Shown in pieces: positions 50,614 to 59,968 of a DNA stretch of 64,000 nt (the first letter of the stretch is position 1; each line of letters begins with the position of its first letter). The DNA comes from JACVRW01 sp963751105 (GTDB lineage Bacteria; Actinomycetota; Thermoleophilia; Solirubrobacterales; Thermoleophilaceae). Location of the stretch: positions 496,001 through 560,000 of the forward strand of contig CAVVTG010000002.1 in the NCBI GenBank assembly GCA_963751105.1, in the 5' to 3' direction. The translations under genes and the position numbers were made by a program. Under the pieces are notes generated by a model. That model did no database searches and had not been told where the DNA came from. It saw nothing but the letters and a program-made list of their open reading frames with translations.

Positions 50614-52029
50614 GTGGCGGCGCTGCTGCCCCTGCTCGACGTGCCGGCCGCCTGGGGCCTGCTGGCGGTCTGCGCCGCCGCCACGGTGCCGGTCGCCGCC
50701 TGGGGCTTCGTGAGCGGCCGTTTCTTCGAGCCGCTCCCGCTGCTGGCCGCCGCCTGCGCTCTGTTCTTCGTCGTGCGCCCGCTCCAGCTGTTCATCGGCT
50801 GGCGGGACCTGTACAGCGCCTTCTCGCCCTCGGACCCGGTGGACAAGCTGGTGCTCCTCGACAGCGCCGAGATGGCCTTCTTCGTGAGCGACCGGCTGCG
50901 CGAGCCGCTCGACGACGCCTTCGCGCGCGCCACCGGCGCCTGCGCCCTCTTCCTGATCGCGCTGCTCGTGGGATATCGCCTGGGCGTGGGGGCGGTGCTC
51001 GGGCGGCGGGTCGCGCAGCTGCGCGGCCCGCGGAGGCCGCTCAACCTCACGGCGGCGATCGCCGGCTCGATGGCGATCGGGCTCGCGGCCCAGGCTCTGA
51101 TCGTGGTGCGGTCGGATGGTCCCGGCGAGACCTTCGAGAACGCTGCCGCGCAGCCCGCGCTGAAACAGGGCTTCGTCCTGTTCGTGATCGGCGGGCTCGC
51201 CACCGCCGGCCTGATCGTCTGGGCGGTGTGGATGCGCCCGCGCACTCCCGCCGCGTGGGCCGCCCTCATCGTCGGCGTGATGGCGGTGTGCGGCTTCGCC
51301 GTCGCGATCGGCTCGCGCAGTCGCGTGGCCGTGGCGCTGCTCGCGCTGGCCGTGATCGTCCACTACCTGTGGCGGCCGTGGCGCCGTCGCGAGCTGCTCG
51401 TGGCGCTGATCCTGGCGCTGACCTTCGTGAGCTCCTTCCTGGTATTCCGCGAGACGGCCGACCGGCGCTCGCTGAGCGAGGCCGCCGAGACCGCGCCGCG
51501 CCACCTGCTCGACGCCCGGGTGATCGTGAACGACATCACCTCCTTCGACCAGGTGGTCTACGCCACCACGATCTACGGTCGCGAACGCGATCACGAGAAC
51601 GGCGGCTTCCTGCTGGACGGAGCGCGCTCGTTCGTGCCGCGGGCCATCGACTCGGACAAGCCCGAGGGCGGCGACATCACCCTGCGCGAGGCGGTGTGGG
51701 GCGGCAGCTTCACCGGCGGGCGCCCGCCGACGGCGGTGGGGGACTTGTGGATCGACTTCGGCTTCCCGGGCGTGGCCGTGGGCGGCCTGCTGATCGGCCT
51801 GCTGGCCCGCGCCCTGCTCGGCCTGACCAGCGGGCCGGCCTCCGGCCGCGAGTACCGGGTGGCCCTCTACGCGATCGGGCTCGTGATCCTCTACACGCTC
51901 GTGGCCGACACCTTCTCGCTGGCGCTCGGCTACGTGTTCACGCTCGCCCTCCCCTTCGTGGTGGCGGTGCACCTGTTCGGACGCCTGCCCGACCGCTGGT
52001 TGCCGGCGGCGGCTCGGCAGAGCTCGTGA
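50614..52029 (+). CDS. Polytopic membrane protein, probable oligosaccharide repeat-unit polymerase
   Basis: A 471-aa protein with about 11-12 membrane helices and a large loop (about 285-380) containing DITSFDQVVYATTIYGRERD and, near its end, PTAVGDLWIDFGFPGVAVGG. The layout fits Wzy-type oligosaccharide polymerases; the similarity is structural rather than motif-based. The first helix seems cut by the GTG start at 50614. In the same frame, codons from about 50500 encode a plausible polar N-terminus and an earlier start to that helix, but no ATG, GTG or TTG is available there. It is coupled to the following lipoprotein by GTGA overlap. Confidence 0.72.
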   Translation: MAALLPLLDVPAAWGLLAVCAAATVPVAAWGFVSGRFFEPLPLLAAACALFFVVRPLQLFIGWRDLYSAFSPSDPVDKLVLLDSAEMAFFVSDRLREPLDDAFARATGACALFLIALLVGYRLGVGAVLGRRVAQLRGPRRPLNLTAAIAGSMAIGLAAQALIVVRSDGPGETFENAAAQPALKQGFVLFVIGGLATAGLIVWAVWMRPRTPAAWAALIVGVMAVCGFAVAIGSRSRVAVALLALAVIVHYLWRPWRRRELLVALILALTFVSSFLVFRETADRRSLSEAAETAPRHLLDARVIVNDITSFDQVVYATTIYGRERDHENGGFLLDGARSFVPRAIDSDKPEGGDITLREAVWGGSFTGGRPPTAVGDLWIDFGFPGVAVGGLLIGLLARALLGLTSGPASGREYRVALYAIGLVILYTLVADTFSLALGYVFTLALPFVVAVHLFGRLPDRWLPAAARQSS

Positions 52030-52559
52030 GGCCCGCTCTCGCCGGGTTGCTCGTGCTGTGCACCTTCCTGGTGGCCGGCTGCAGTTTCGGAGGCGACGAG
52101 GTGGCCGAGCGCGTCAGACAGCCCACGCTCCTCAGCGCGGCGGCCGTGGCGGAGCAGCCGGTCGGCTCCCCCTCGCGTGCCCTGTTCGCCTGGTGGCGCG
52201 CCATGCAGTACGCCGACACCGAAGCCGCCGCCCGCTACTACGACGCCGCGCTCGGCATCACCGCCGGCGAGCTCGAAGCTCAGCTGGCGGTGGCCATCGA
52301 CGCCTTCAGGGCGCGGCCGCGGCTGATGGAGACGAGGGACGACGGCGCCAACCGGGCGACGGTGACGGTGCTGCTCGAGAGCCGGACGAATAATCCCAAC
52401 GGACGGGTGGACGTGGTGCGCCTGCCGCGCAGCTTCGCTCTCCGGCGCGGGAACGGCGAGTGGCGACTGGCCGACAACCGCTACCTGGAGCGCGCCGTGC
52501 GCGACCAGGAGGCGCTCGCCGAGGCCCTGCGCGACCAGGCCGGCGAGAGCGCCCCATGA
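52026..52559 (+). CDS. Putative lipoprotein in the glycan region
   Basis: A 177-aa exported protein with signal sequence ALAGLLVLCTFLVAGC, whose lipobox is VAGC with Cys18. The mature part (about 150 aa) starts with a polar linker and then a small alpha/beta domain containing ALFAWWRAMQYADTEAAARY and FALRRGNGEWRLADNRYLER, reminiscent of nuclear-transport-factor-like domains. It starts at a GTG overlapping the membrane polymerase stop and ends in an ATGA overlap with the next GT4. Sandwiched in this way it probably assists assembly of the polymer outside the membrane. No function is known. Confidence 0.78.
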   Translation: MRPALAGLLVLCTFLVAGCSFGGDEVAERVRQPTLLSAAAVAEQPVGSPSRALFAWWRAMQYADTEAAARYYDAALGITAGELEAQLAVAIDAFRARPRLMETRDDGANRATVTVLLESRTNNPNGRVDVVRLPRSFALRRGNGEWRLADNRYLERAVRDQEALAEALRDQAGESAP

Positions 52560-53698
52560 GCCGGCACGTGGCCGTGGTGCTCCACGAGCCGCAGCTGGGT
52601 GGCGCCACGATGTCGCTGCTGCGGGCGCTGCCGTTGCTCGAGTCGCGGGGCTGGCGCTTCTCCTTCTGGGTGCCGGGTCGCGGGCCGGCCGAGCAGGAGC
52701 TTCGCCGTCGCGGCCTGGACGTGGCGGGCGCCGAACGGCTGATGCGCTTCAGCGGCGCCAGCCTGCGCATGCCGCCCGGCCCGGCGAGGCGACTGGCGAG
52801 CGTGCCCGCCTACCTGCGCGGCTGGCGTGCCTGGCTGCGGGCACAGCAGCCCGCATTGGTCCACGCCAACTCACTCCTCGCTCTGCCCGAAGTGGCCACG
52901 CGGCCGAACCACGGGCCGCCGCTTGTGCTGCACACCCACGAGGTGCTGCCGACGGGGGTCAAGGGCGCAGCCGCGGCACTGCTCGTGCGCCGGGCGGACG
53001 CCGTGATCTCGGTGTCGGCCGCGGCGGCCCGGGCGCTGCGGAGCTTCGGCATCGAGTCGACCGTGGTCTACTCGGCCGTGCCCGATCCCGGGCCGGTGTC
53101 GCCGGCGGCGCCCGGGGACGAGCCACTGGTGGTGGGAACGCTCGGCACCGTCTCCCGTCGCAAGGGCAGCGACCTGTTCGTGGCCACGGCGAGGCGCGTG
53201 GCCGAGCGGCGCAACGGGATCGAGTTCCGCATGGCCGGCGAGCCCGTGGTGGGAGGCGAGCGACCGTGGGCCGAGAGCATCCTGGCCGAGGCCTCCGCGG
53301 CGGGCATCCGACACCAGCCCCGGATCGACACGTTCGCCGAGCTGCCGAGCTGGCACGTCTTCGTGCTGCCCTCCCGGATGGACCCGTGTCCGCTGGCGCT
53401 GCTCGAGGCGATGGTGGTCGGCGTCCCCGTGGTGGCCACCAGCGTGGGGGGCATCCCCGAGCAGGTGGGCACCGACGCCGGCGTGCTGGTGGCGCCGGAG
53501 GACGTGGACGGGCTGGCCGCCGCCGTGCTCGAGCTGGCCGGCTCTCCCGAGCTGCGCGATCGCCTCGGCGCGGCCGGCCGGATACGGGCCCGACGTCTCT
53601 TCAGCCTCGAGACGCAGGCCGACGGGCTCGACCGGGTCTACCGCCGCGCGCTCGGACGTGAAGAGCCCGAGCCGCAAGACCGCGCTCGCCCGGGCTGA
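52556..53698 (+). CDS. GT4-family glycosyltransferase
   Basis: A 380-aa GT-B enzyme. The N-terminal acceptor domain has VVLHEPQLGGATMSLLRALP and LVHANSLLALPEV; the donor domain has VGTLGTVSRRKGSDLFVATA, then VLPSRMDPCPLALLEAMVVG (catalytic E region) and VPVVATSVGGIPEQVG. The ATG at 52556 overlaps the lipoprotein stop as ATGA. Its last 98 bases overlap the 3' end of the convergent flippase gene, an unusually long convergent overlap, which extends the C-terminus with a charged tail. It is the third gene of a rightward unit. Confidence 0.9.
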   Translation: MSRHVAVVLHEPQLGGATMSLLRALPLLESRGWRFSFWVPGRGPAEQELRRRGLDVAGAERLMRFSGASLRMPPGPARRLASVPAYLRGWRAWLRAQQPALVHANSLLALPEVATRPNHGPPLVLHTHEVLPTGVKGAAAALLVRRADAVISVSAAAARALRSFGIESTVVYSAVPDPGPVSPAAPGDEPLVVGTLGTVSRRKGSDLFVATARRVAERRNGIEFRMAGEPVVGGERPWAESILAEASAAGIRHQPRIDTFAELPSWHVFVLPSRMDPCPLALLEAMVVGVPVVATSVGGIPEQVGTDAGVLVAPEDVDGLAAAVLELAGSPELRDRLGAAGRIRARRLFSLETQADGLDRVYRRALGREEPEPQDRARPG

Positions 53699-55097
53699 GC
53701 GTCCCGGGCACCAGCAGCCCCGCACCGCCCACCGCGAGACCGGCCGACCCCACGGTCGCCACCGTGAGGACGGCACCCGCCGAAGCTCCGGCCAGCGCGA
53801 GGTCGGCCAGCCCGGCCGCCAGCCAGCCTCCCGCAGCCGCGGCCACGAAGCGGACGTAGCGGGCGTCGAAGGGAGAGGCGCCCAGCTCGGCGACGGTGCT
53901 CCGCGTCCACCAGACGTTGAGCAGGGCGTAGGCCGCCACCGTCGCCGCGGCGGCGCCCGTCAGCTCCCAGACGCCCGTGAGCACGACCGTGCCCAGCAGG
54001 AGCAACGGCAGCCCGACCACCGACGAGCGCCAGATCGCCGCGTAGGCGCCCAGGGCGCTGAGCATTGCGTAGCTGACCCCGAGGGCGCCCTGAACGCCGT
54101 AGCCGGCCAACAGGATGCGCAGCAGCTTGGTGGTCGTCTCCTGCTCGTCCGGGTAGACGATCCGTGCGAGCTCCGGGGCGGTCACGAACCCGATGCCCAC
54201 CACCAGCAACGTGATGAAGGCCGACCAGCGGCACGCGGTGCGGTACAGCGCGAGCGCCGCTTCGCGCGCGCCGCCCACGACCAGCCTGGTGGCCTCCGGC
54301 AGGAAGAACAGGCTGATGGCCACGAGAAACTGCGCGCCGAACTCGGCCACGCGCAGCGACACCGAGTAGGTCCCGGCCGGGGCGGCGCCCAGCAGCAGCC
54401 CGACGATCACCACGTCGAGGTTGCCGAGCAGGCTCCAGAGCACACCGCCCAGCTGAAGTGCCCCCACGCCGCTCATCTCGGAGGTGGTGGGGGCCAGGTC
54501 GCGGGTGGCGTGACGCCAGGTCACCGCCGCCACCAGAAGGTTGAGCACGGCGAAGGCCCACAGCACGCTGTCGCCCGACAGGTCGACCCCGAGGGCCAGG
54601 GCCGCGATCGCGGCGCGACCGGCCGAGGCGGCCAGGTTGGTGGCGAGCGCGAAGCGCCCGGGCTGATTGCGGGCCCGGAACACGGAGGCCCCGATCGTGG
54701 TGGCGCCCTGGGTCACCGCCAGCAGGAGCGCCGCGGCCACGCCGGACGCCCCGAGCCCGTCCCCGCTGCCGGTGGAGATCACGATCACCGCGGCGAGAAC
54801 GAGCGGAAGGACAGCGGCGAAGCGACGCACCGCCCGCCGCAGGTCGCCGCGGCCGAAGCCCCCGCCGTCCTCGGCCGCGGCGGCCTGACGCGCGGTGGCG
54901 TCGGCCAGCCCGCCCGTGGCCAGCGCCGCTCCGAGCACGCCCGCCGCCAGCGCCGCCAGCAGCGCGCCGAGCTCGCCGGCGCCGAGGCTGCGCACCAGCA
55001 GCAGCAGTGTGGCCAGGGTGAGCGCCCGGGCCAGGATCCACGCCGTCCAGTTGACCGCCGTGCTTCGCCCGACGCGACGGGCGGCGTCCGAGCTCAC
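53601..55097 (-). CDS. Oligosaccharide flippase (Wzx type), second copy
   Basis: A 498-aa membrane protein with about 12-14 helices. The first helices are TAWILARALTLATLLLLVR followed by SLGAGELGALLAALAAGVLG, and the middle has LWSLLGNLDVVIVGLLLG and GTYSVSLRVAEFGAQFLVAI, as in MOP-type flippases. It starts at the GTG at 55097, one base past the stop of the GT4 gene upstream, so the two are co-translated. The last about 30 codons overlap the convergent GT4 gene and encode an Arg-rich tail. It is only distantly similar to the flippase at 34.1-35.4 kb. Confidence 0.87.
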   Translation of the reverse strand: MSSDAARRVGRSTAVNWTAWILARALTLATLLLLVRSLGAGELGALLAALAAGVLGAALATGGLADATARQAAAAEDGGGFGRGDLRRAVRRFAAVLPLVLAAVIVISTGSGDGLGASGVAAALLLAVTQGATTIGASVFRARNQPGRFALATNLAASAGRAAIAALALGVDLSGDSVLWAFAVLNLLVAAVTWRHATRDLAPTTSEMSGVGALQLGGVLWSLLGNLDVVIVGLLLGAAPAGTYSVSLRVAEFGAQFLVAISLFFLPEATRLVVGGAREAALALYRTACRWSAFITLLVVGIGFVTAPELARIVYPDEQETTTKLLRILLAGYGVQGALGVSYAMLSALGAYAAIWRSSVVGLPLLLLGTVVLTGVWELTGAAAATVAAYALLNVWWTRSTVAELGASPFDARYVRFVAAAAGGWLAAGLADLALAGASAGAVLTVATVGSAGLAVGGAGLLVPGTLSPGERGLAARALHVRARGGRPGRARRPASRG

Positions 55098-55098
55098 G

Positions 55099-56208
55099 TC
55101 AGTGCGCGCCGTGCGCGCGCAGCACCTTCGCGAGGCGCTCGCGGAAGCTCTCCTCGGAGAAGCGCTCGGCGCTTCGGCGCAGCGCCTCGGAATCCCAGGA
55201 GCGCCCGGCCAGCTCGCGCACCCCGGCCCGGATCTGCTCCGGATCGGCGCCGTCGCCCACAAGCACGCCGTCCTCGCCCGGGCGCACGATGTCTCGCGCC
55301 CCGCCGCGTTCGGTCGCGAGCACCGGGGTGCCGGCGGCCAGGGCTTCGACCATCGAGATGCCGAAGTCCTCCTCGCCCACGTGGACGAACCCGCCCGCTC
55401 CGGCGAACAGCTCGGCCAGGCGCTCGCGCGGCAGCCAGCCCAGCAGCTCGACGTTGGGGGGCAGAGCGGCTCTCAGCTCCGCCTCGAGCGGTCCCACGCC
55501 CACCATGGTCAGACGCAGATCGGGGAGCTCGCGGAAGGCCTCGGCCACCTCCAGCGGGCGCTTGTAGGAGACCAGGCGATGCACCCAGAGGAAGTGTGCG
55601 GGGTCGCGGGTCACGTCGCGGGGGAAGTCCGTGGTGGCCACGGGCGGGGCCACCACCACGGCGTCGCGTTCGTAGAAGTCGCGTATCCGCTCCGCCACCG
55701 CCGTGGAGTTGGCCACGTAGAGGTCGGGCCTCCGGGACGCCTCGCGGTCCCAGGAGCGCAGACGGCCCCGCACCGCCCGCAGCCCCGCGCCCTTCACCCC
55801 GTTGACGCGGTTCTGCTCGGCGGCGGGCATCCACACGTAGCGCATGGGGGTGTGGCAGTAGCAGGCGTGCAGCGTGCTTTCGGGAGTCCTCACACCCGCG
55901 GCGCAGGCGTGCGAGGAGCTGAGCACGAGCTCGTAGCCCGACAGGTCGAGCCCCTCGAACCAGCGCGGCATGTACGGCAGCAGCCAGCGCCAGCGGCCCG
56001 GGTCATGGCCGCGCTGGCGCACTCCCGGCACGGCGCCCGCTCGCGACTCCTGGACGATCGCCGAGCCGAGCCGCGGCGGGAGCAGCTCACGGGCGGCGTG
56101 GAAGGTGAAGATCTCCGGGTCTCGCGCGAACATGTCCAGCATGGCGGCCACGGTGCGCTCGGCCCCGTGGTAGCCCTGAAACCAGTCGTGCACGAGCGCC
56201 GTGCGCAT
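55099..56208 (-). CDS. GT4-family glycosyltransferase
   Basis: A 369-aa GT-B enzyme of the subgroup with the HACYCHTPMRYVWMPAAEQN stretch, shared with the GT4 at 36.7-37.8 kb; together with MRTALVHDWFQGYHGAERTV this resembles WbaZ/mannosyltransferase-like proteins. The donor domain has FLWVHRLVSYKRPLEVAEAF, HVGEEDFGISMVEALAAGTP (E-x7-E) and ERGGARDIVRPGEDGVLV. The start is the ATG at 56208; a longer open frame upstream is antisense-type shadow. It lies 62 bases downstream of the GT4-GT2 fusion gene and runs into the flippase. Confidence 0.91.
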   Translation of the reverse strand: MRTALVHDWFQGYHGAERTVAAMLDMFARDPEIFTFHAARELLPPRLGSAIVQESRAGAVPGVRQRGHDPGRWRWLLPYMPRWFEGLDLSGYELVLSSSHACAAGVRTPESTLHACYCHTPMRYVWMPAAEQNRVNGVKGAGLRAVRGRLRSWDREASRRPDLYVANSTAVAERIRDFYERDAVVVAPPVATTDFPRDVTRDPAHFLWVHRLVSYKRPLEVAEAFRELPDLRLTMVGVGPLEAELRAALPPNVELLGWLPRERLAELFAGAGGFVHVGEEDFGISMVEALAAGTPVLATERGGARDIVRPGEDGVLVGDGADPEQIRAGVRELAGRSWDSEALRRSAERFSEESFRERLAKVLRAHGAH

Positions 56209-56270
56209 GCTGAGCGGCTCGGTGGCCGCGGCGCTGCTCGGAGTGGCGGGGGGCGCTGCGGGCCGGCTCG

Positions 56271-58451
56271 TCACCCAGCTTCCAACTCTGACGCCTGGTA
56301 CTCGGTGTAGCCCTTGTGGCGCTGCAGGGCCCGCCGGAAGCCGAGCGGCTTGCGAAGGCGCACCGAGCGGCGGTAGGGGCGCCCCCGGCGCCGGTAGCTG
56401 CGCCACTCGCGCAGGCCGGCGAGGCGGCCCTGGAGGGGGGCAAGCGTGCGCCCGGCCACCGAGGTGAAGATCACGTAGGCCGTGTCGTAGGCCACCATCC
56501 AGGGCCCGTTCAGCCAGAGCATCTCGGTGGAGGCGTTCTTGGCCAGCGTGCGCACGCGGTTGCGGCCGACGAGGTAGAGCTTGGCCGGGGACCCGTGCTG
56601 GGCGGTGGCGGAGTGATGGTGATAGACCACGGCGCCCGGGGCGTAGAGCGCCCGCCAGCCGTGGGCCTGGGCGCGCCAGGCCAGGTCGGCGTCCTCGAAA
56701 AAGGCGAAGAACGTTTCGTCGAAGGCTCCCGCCTGGTCGAGCATGGCGCGCCGGAAGATGGCGGCGCCGCCGGTGGCCCCGAACACCTCGTAGGGCTCGC
56801 CTCCGGGATGGTCGCTCACGCGCTCGCCCACCAGCCGGTCCGCGGCGATGCCCAGGCGGTCGAGCTCGAGCCCGGCGGAGTTGAGTACCGCGCGCCGGTC
56901 GGCGAAGCGCATCTGGGCCGCCACCGAGCCGATGCGCGGATCGAGGCGCCCGGCCTCGAGCATGGTGGAGACGGCGTCGGGTTCGACGGTGGTGTCGTTG
57001 TTGAACACGGCGATCCACTCTCCGCCGCTCTCGGCGATCCCTCGGGCCACGCCGCCGGCGAAGCCCTCGTTGCGCTCCAGCGAGATCACGCGCACGTCCG
57101 GAAAGTGCTCCCGCACCAGCTCGACGGAGCCGTCCTGCGAGCCGTTGTCGACCACGATGACCTCGGTGTCCTCGTCCACGGCCTCGAGGGCCCGCTCGAG
57201 CGACTGCAGGCACATCCGCAGGAGATTGCGGCGCTCGTGGTTGACGATGATGGCCGAGACGGCCGTGCCGGTGGCGGGCTTGCCGCCGTTGACGGGAGCG
57301 GGGCGAAGCTGGGTGAGGATCGGCTCGTCCTCGGCCAGCACCTCGCCGATCGCGGCGTCGGTCAGCCGGGCGCTGCGGTCCCAGTTGAAGTACGCGGCGC
57401 GCTCGAGGCCGCTCCTCACGAGGCGCTCGCGCACCGGAGCGTCCCCGGCGGCGGTGAGCAGCGCGTCGCCCAGCGCGGCGCCGTCGTCGGGGTCCACCAG
57501 CAGCGCCGCGTCGCCGCAGGTCTCCGGCAGAGCGGTGCGGTCGGCCGCCACCACGGGCACGCCGCTGGCCATCGCCTCCAGCACGGGCAGCCCGAAGCCC
57601 TCGTACAGCGACGGCATGGCCAGGGCCAGCGCTCCTGTGTAGAGCCCGGGCAGCGCGCCGTCGTCCACGTAGCCGAGGGCGCGCAGGGGCGGCGTCTCGC
57701 CCGGTCTCATGTAGGCCCTCCCCGAGCCCGCGGACACCAGCTCGATTCCCTCGCGCTCCAGGCGGTCCCGGGCCTCGGCCAGCGAGGCCAGGTTCTTGCG
57801 CGCGATGCGCGTGCCGACCACGAGGATGTACGGCCGCTCGAGACCGTAGGCCTGTCGCACGGGCTCGACGTCGGCGTGGGGCGAGAAGCGCGCGTCCACG
57901 CCGTGGGGCACCACCACGATGCGGTCGGGATCGAGGTCGAGCCCGTCGGCCAGCTCGCGCCGGGAGAACTCCGACGGAGCGATCACCCGCCGGGCGCGCT
58001 GGGCGAGCAGGGGGACGATGCGCTTCTGGTACGAGGCGTAGACCGCGGAGTACCAGCCGGGATGCCTCAGAGCCGCAAGGTCGTTGATCACGACCACGGT
58101 GCGCCGCGAGGCCACGGGCGCGAGGTTGGCGGGGCAGTAGAGCACGCGAGCCTCGCGCGAGGCGGCGGGGAGGAGGGCCTGCTCCCACAGATGGCCGGCC
58201 CGGTAGGCCAGCGCCGTAGGGGGACGGGCCATCGCGTAACGCTCGGGGTTGAGCCGCGGCAGGCGGGCCGCCATCTCGATCGTCACCCGCTCCACGCCGC
58301 CGATCTCCCGTCGCGCGGCGGCGCGAGCGTTGATCAGCACCGGGGCGTCGCTGCGGGTGGCCACCCGGCGGGACCCGTTCGCGCCGCCGGCCGGGTCCGC
58401 CCTCGGCGCGCTCGCCGAAACCTCGGGATCGCGCGACAGGATCTCGCTCAC
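56271..58451 (-). CDS. GT4-GT2 fusion glycosyltransferase
   Basis: A 726-aa protein with two different transferase folds. Residues about 40-385 are a GT-B (GT4) enzyme with REIGGVERVTIEMAARLP, VVVPHGVDARFSP and PSLYEGFGLPVLEAMASGVP. Residues about 410-700 are a GT-A (GT2) enzyme with VSAIIVNHERRNLLRMCLQS, the metal-binding region in AVFNNDTTVEPD and FFEDADLAWRAQAHGWRA. The linkage suggests two sugars added in succession, possibly the GT2 half being rhamnosyltransferase-like. The ATG at 58451 overlaps the ligase stop (ATGA at 58448-58451). It is the largest gene of the region. Confidence 0.92.
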   Translation of the reverse strand: MSEILSRDPEVSASAPRADPAGGANGSRRVATRSDAPVLINARAAARREIGGVERVTIEMAARLPRLNPERYAMARPPTALAYRAGHLWEQALLPAASREARVLYCPANLAPVASRRTVVVINDLAALRHPGWYSAVYASYQKRIVPLLAQRARRVIAPSEFSRRELADGLDLDPDRIVVVPHGVDARFSPHADVEPVRQAYGLERPYILVVGTRIARKNLASLAEARDRLEREGIELVSAGSGRAYMRPGETPPLRALGYVDDGALPGLYTGALALAMPSLYEGFGLPVLEAMASGVPVVAADRTALPETCGDAALLVDPDDGAALGDALLTAAGDAPVRERLVRSGLERAAYFNWDRSARLTDAAIGEVLAEDEPILTQLRPAPVNGGKPATGTAVSAIIVNHERRNLLRMCLQSLERALEAVDEDTEVIVVDNGSQDGSVELVREHFPDVRVISLERNEGFAGGVARGIAESGGEWIAVFNNDTTVEPDAVSTMLEAGRLDPRIGSVAAQMRFADRRAVLNSAGLELDRLGIAADRLVGERVSDHPGGEPYEVFGATGGAAIFRRAMLDQAGAFDETFFAFFEDADLAWRAQAHGWRALYAPGAVVYHHHSATAQHGSPAKLYLVGRNRVRTLAKNASTEMLWLNGPWMVAYDTAYVIFTSVAGRTLAPLQGRLAGLREWRSYRRRGRPYRRSVRLRKPLGFRRALQRHKGYTEYQASELEAG

Positions 58452-59953
58452 GCGCGCGCTCCGGATCGGTCGGCGGTCACGACGGCAGGACTCTCATCGC
58501 GGTCCATTCCTAGCACGCTTTCCCGGGCGGAGGGCTGCTCGCTCCACGCCACCGCCGCGGCGGCGAGCAACAGCGCCGGCAGGGTCACGGCGGGCATCTC
58601 CCAGTCCCAGTCGAGCCCGGCGTGGAAGGCCCAGGCGGCCAGCCCGGCGGCCACGCCGGTGGCCGCCGCGGCGTCGCGGCGGTAGAGGCGCACGAGGGAG
58701 GCTCCGACCCCGCCCGCGAAGAGCAGCAGGAAGGCCAGGCCCACCAGCCCGAGCTCGGCGGCGGTCTCGAGGTACAGCGAGTGGGCGTCGCCGGAGGCGT
58801 CCACCCGGTCCGCGTTGGCCAGCCACTCGACCTGGAAGCCGCCGGAGCCCAGGCCCCTCACCGGGTTGTCGGCGAAGTTCTGCGCGGCCACCTCCCAATA
58901 GCGGTAGCGGTTGGTGTCGATCGAGCCGAGGCGAGAGGGATCGGCGCCGGGGGCGGGCGAGGCGCCCTGGGGCTTGCCCTCGAACGCGGCCAGCACGAGG
59001 CCGCCCACCACCAGCACCAGCAGGGCCACGCCGGCCACGGTCGCCGGACGCGAGACGGGCAGCGACGGCCCCCGGATGCGCCCGCCGCCCTCACGCGGCG
59101 CCACCAGCGCGGCCGCGGCGGCGGCCGCCGCCAGCACCGCGAGCATCAGCAGGCCCTGGCCCGCGTCGCGCTCCTCGAGCGAGGTGACGGTGGTGAGCGC
59201 GCTGGCCACCAGGGACGCCGCCACGGAGGCCAGGCCGATCGTGAGGATGCTGCGCACCTGGGGCCGCGAGTCGGGCGCCAGGGCCAGCAGGACGAGCAGC
59301 CCGACGGCAACGGCGGCCAGGGCTCCGCGGGCGAAGCTGAGATACACGCCGAGCCCGAGCACCACGCCGGCCGCCGCGAGAGCCGACCGCAGCGCCCGGC
59401 TGCGCGAAGGGTCGCCGGCCACTCGCACGGCCAGCACGAAGCCCAGCGCGGCGAGGAGGCCGTAGGCGTTCCAGTACGTGAGCGGCTGCTCCAGGCGGCC
59501 CGCCGACGAGCCGCTCTGCTCGAGATCGATCACCGACGGCAGCAGGCGCTCGGACAGCCCGTAGGCGATCGCCACGAACGCGCCCAGAGCCAGAGCCGGC
59601 TCGAGGGCGCGTCTCACCGGCGGCTCGCGCAGCAGCGCCAGGGCCGCCGTGAACGCGCCCAGGTAGAGGAGCAGCCGTTGCAGGTCGTCCTGCGCGCGCC
59701 CGCCCACCGGGGCCCAGGTGAGCGAGACGGCCGTCCACGCGCTGAGCAGCGCCAGGCCGAGCAGCGCCAGGCGCCCGGCGGTGGAGAGCGGCAGCGGAGT
59801 GGCCGAGGCCACCGCGACGAGCACCACGAGCGCCCACGCCACCAGCGCCCCGATGATGCGCGGCTCGTCGAAGAAGGCACCCGAGAAGAACGCGAGCGCC
59901 GTCGGGAGGACGATCAGGGCCGTCGCGCCGGCCGCGAGAACCCAGCTCCGCAT
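58448..59953 (-). CDS. O-antigen ligase-like membrane protein
   Basis: A 501-aa polytopic protein with about 12 helices, starting WVLAAGATALIVLPTALAFF, and a periplasmic loop near residues 350-410. The loop contains DPSRLGSIDTNRYRYWEVAA and NPVRGLGSGGFQVEWL and is followed by DAHSLYLETAAELGLVGLAF; the His and Arg in these positions are typical of the O-antigen ligase (Wzy_C) family. It would polymerise or ligate lipid-linked glycans. It starts at the ATG at 59953, with TAACCT exactly 9 bases upstream, and heads a leftward unit with the GT4-GT2 fusion, a GT4 and a flippase. Confidence 0.89.
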   Translation of the reverse strand: MRSWVLAAGATALIVLPTALAFFSGAFFDEPRIIGALVAWALVVLVAVASATPLPLSTAGRLALLGLALLSAWTAVSLTWAPVGGRAQDDLQRLLLYLGAFTAALALLREPPVRRALEPALALGAFVAIAYGLSERLLPSVIDLEQSGSSAGRLEQPLTYWNAYGLLAALGFVLAVRVAGDPSRSRALRSALAAAGVVLGLGVYLSFARGALAAVAVGLLVLLALAPDSRPQVRSILTIGLASVAASLVASALTTVTSLEERDAGQGLLMLAVLAAAAAAAALVAPREGGGRIRGPSLPVSRPATVAGVALLVLVVGGLVLAAFEGKPQGASPAPGADPSRLGSIDTNRYRYWEVAAQNFADNPVRGLGSGGFQVEWLANADRVDASGDAHSLYLETAAELGLVGLAFLLLFAGGVGASLVRLYRRDAAAATGVAAGLAAWAFHAGLDWDWEMPAVTLPALLLAAAAVAWSEQPSARESVLGMDRDESPAVVTADRSGARA

Positions 59954-59962
59954 AGGCGGGCC

Positions 59963-59968
59963 AGGTTA
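59963..59968 (-). promoter_or_regulatory. -10-like hexamer TAACCT of the ligase-led unit
   Basis: On the minus strand TAACCT (59968-59963) ends 9 bases before the ATG at 59953, identical in sequence and spacing to prfA. It overlaps the stop of the GT2 gene upstream. Confidence 0.5.

Noticed and set aside
55099..58188. A 1029-codon minus-strand frame
   Set aside because: Its first two thirds are an out-of-frame reading of the GT4-GT2 fusion gene; only 55099-56208 is a real GT4.
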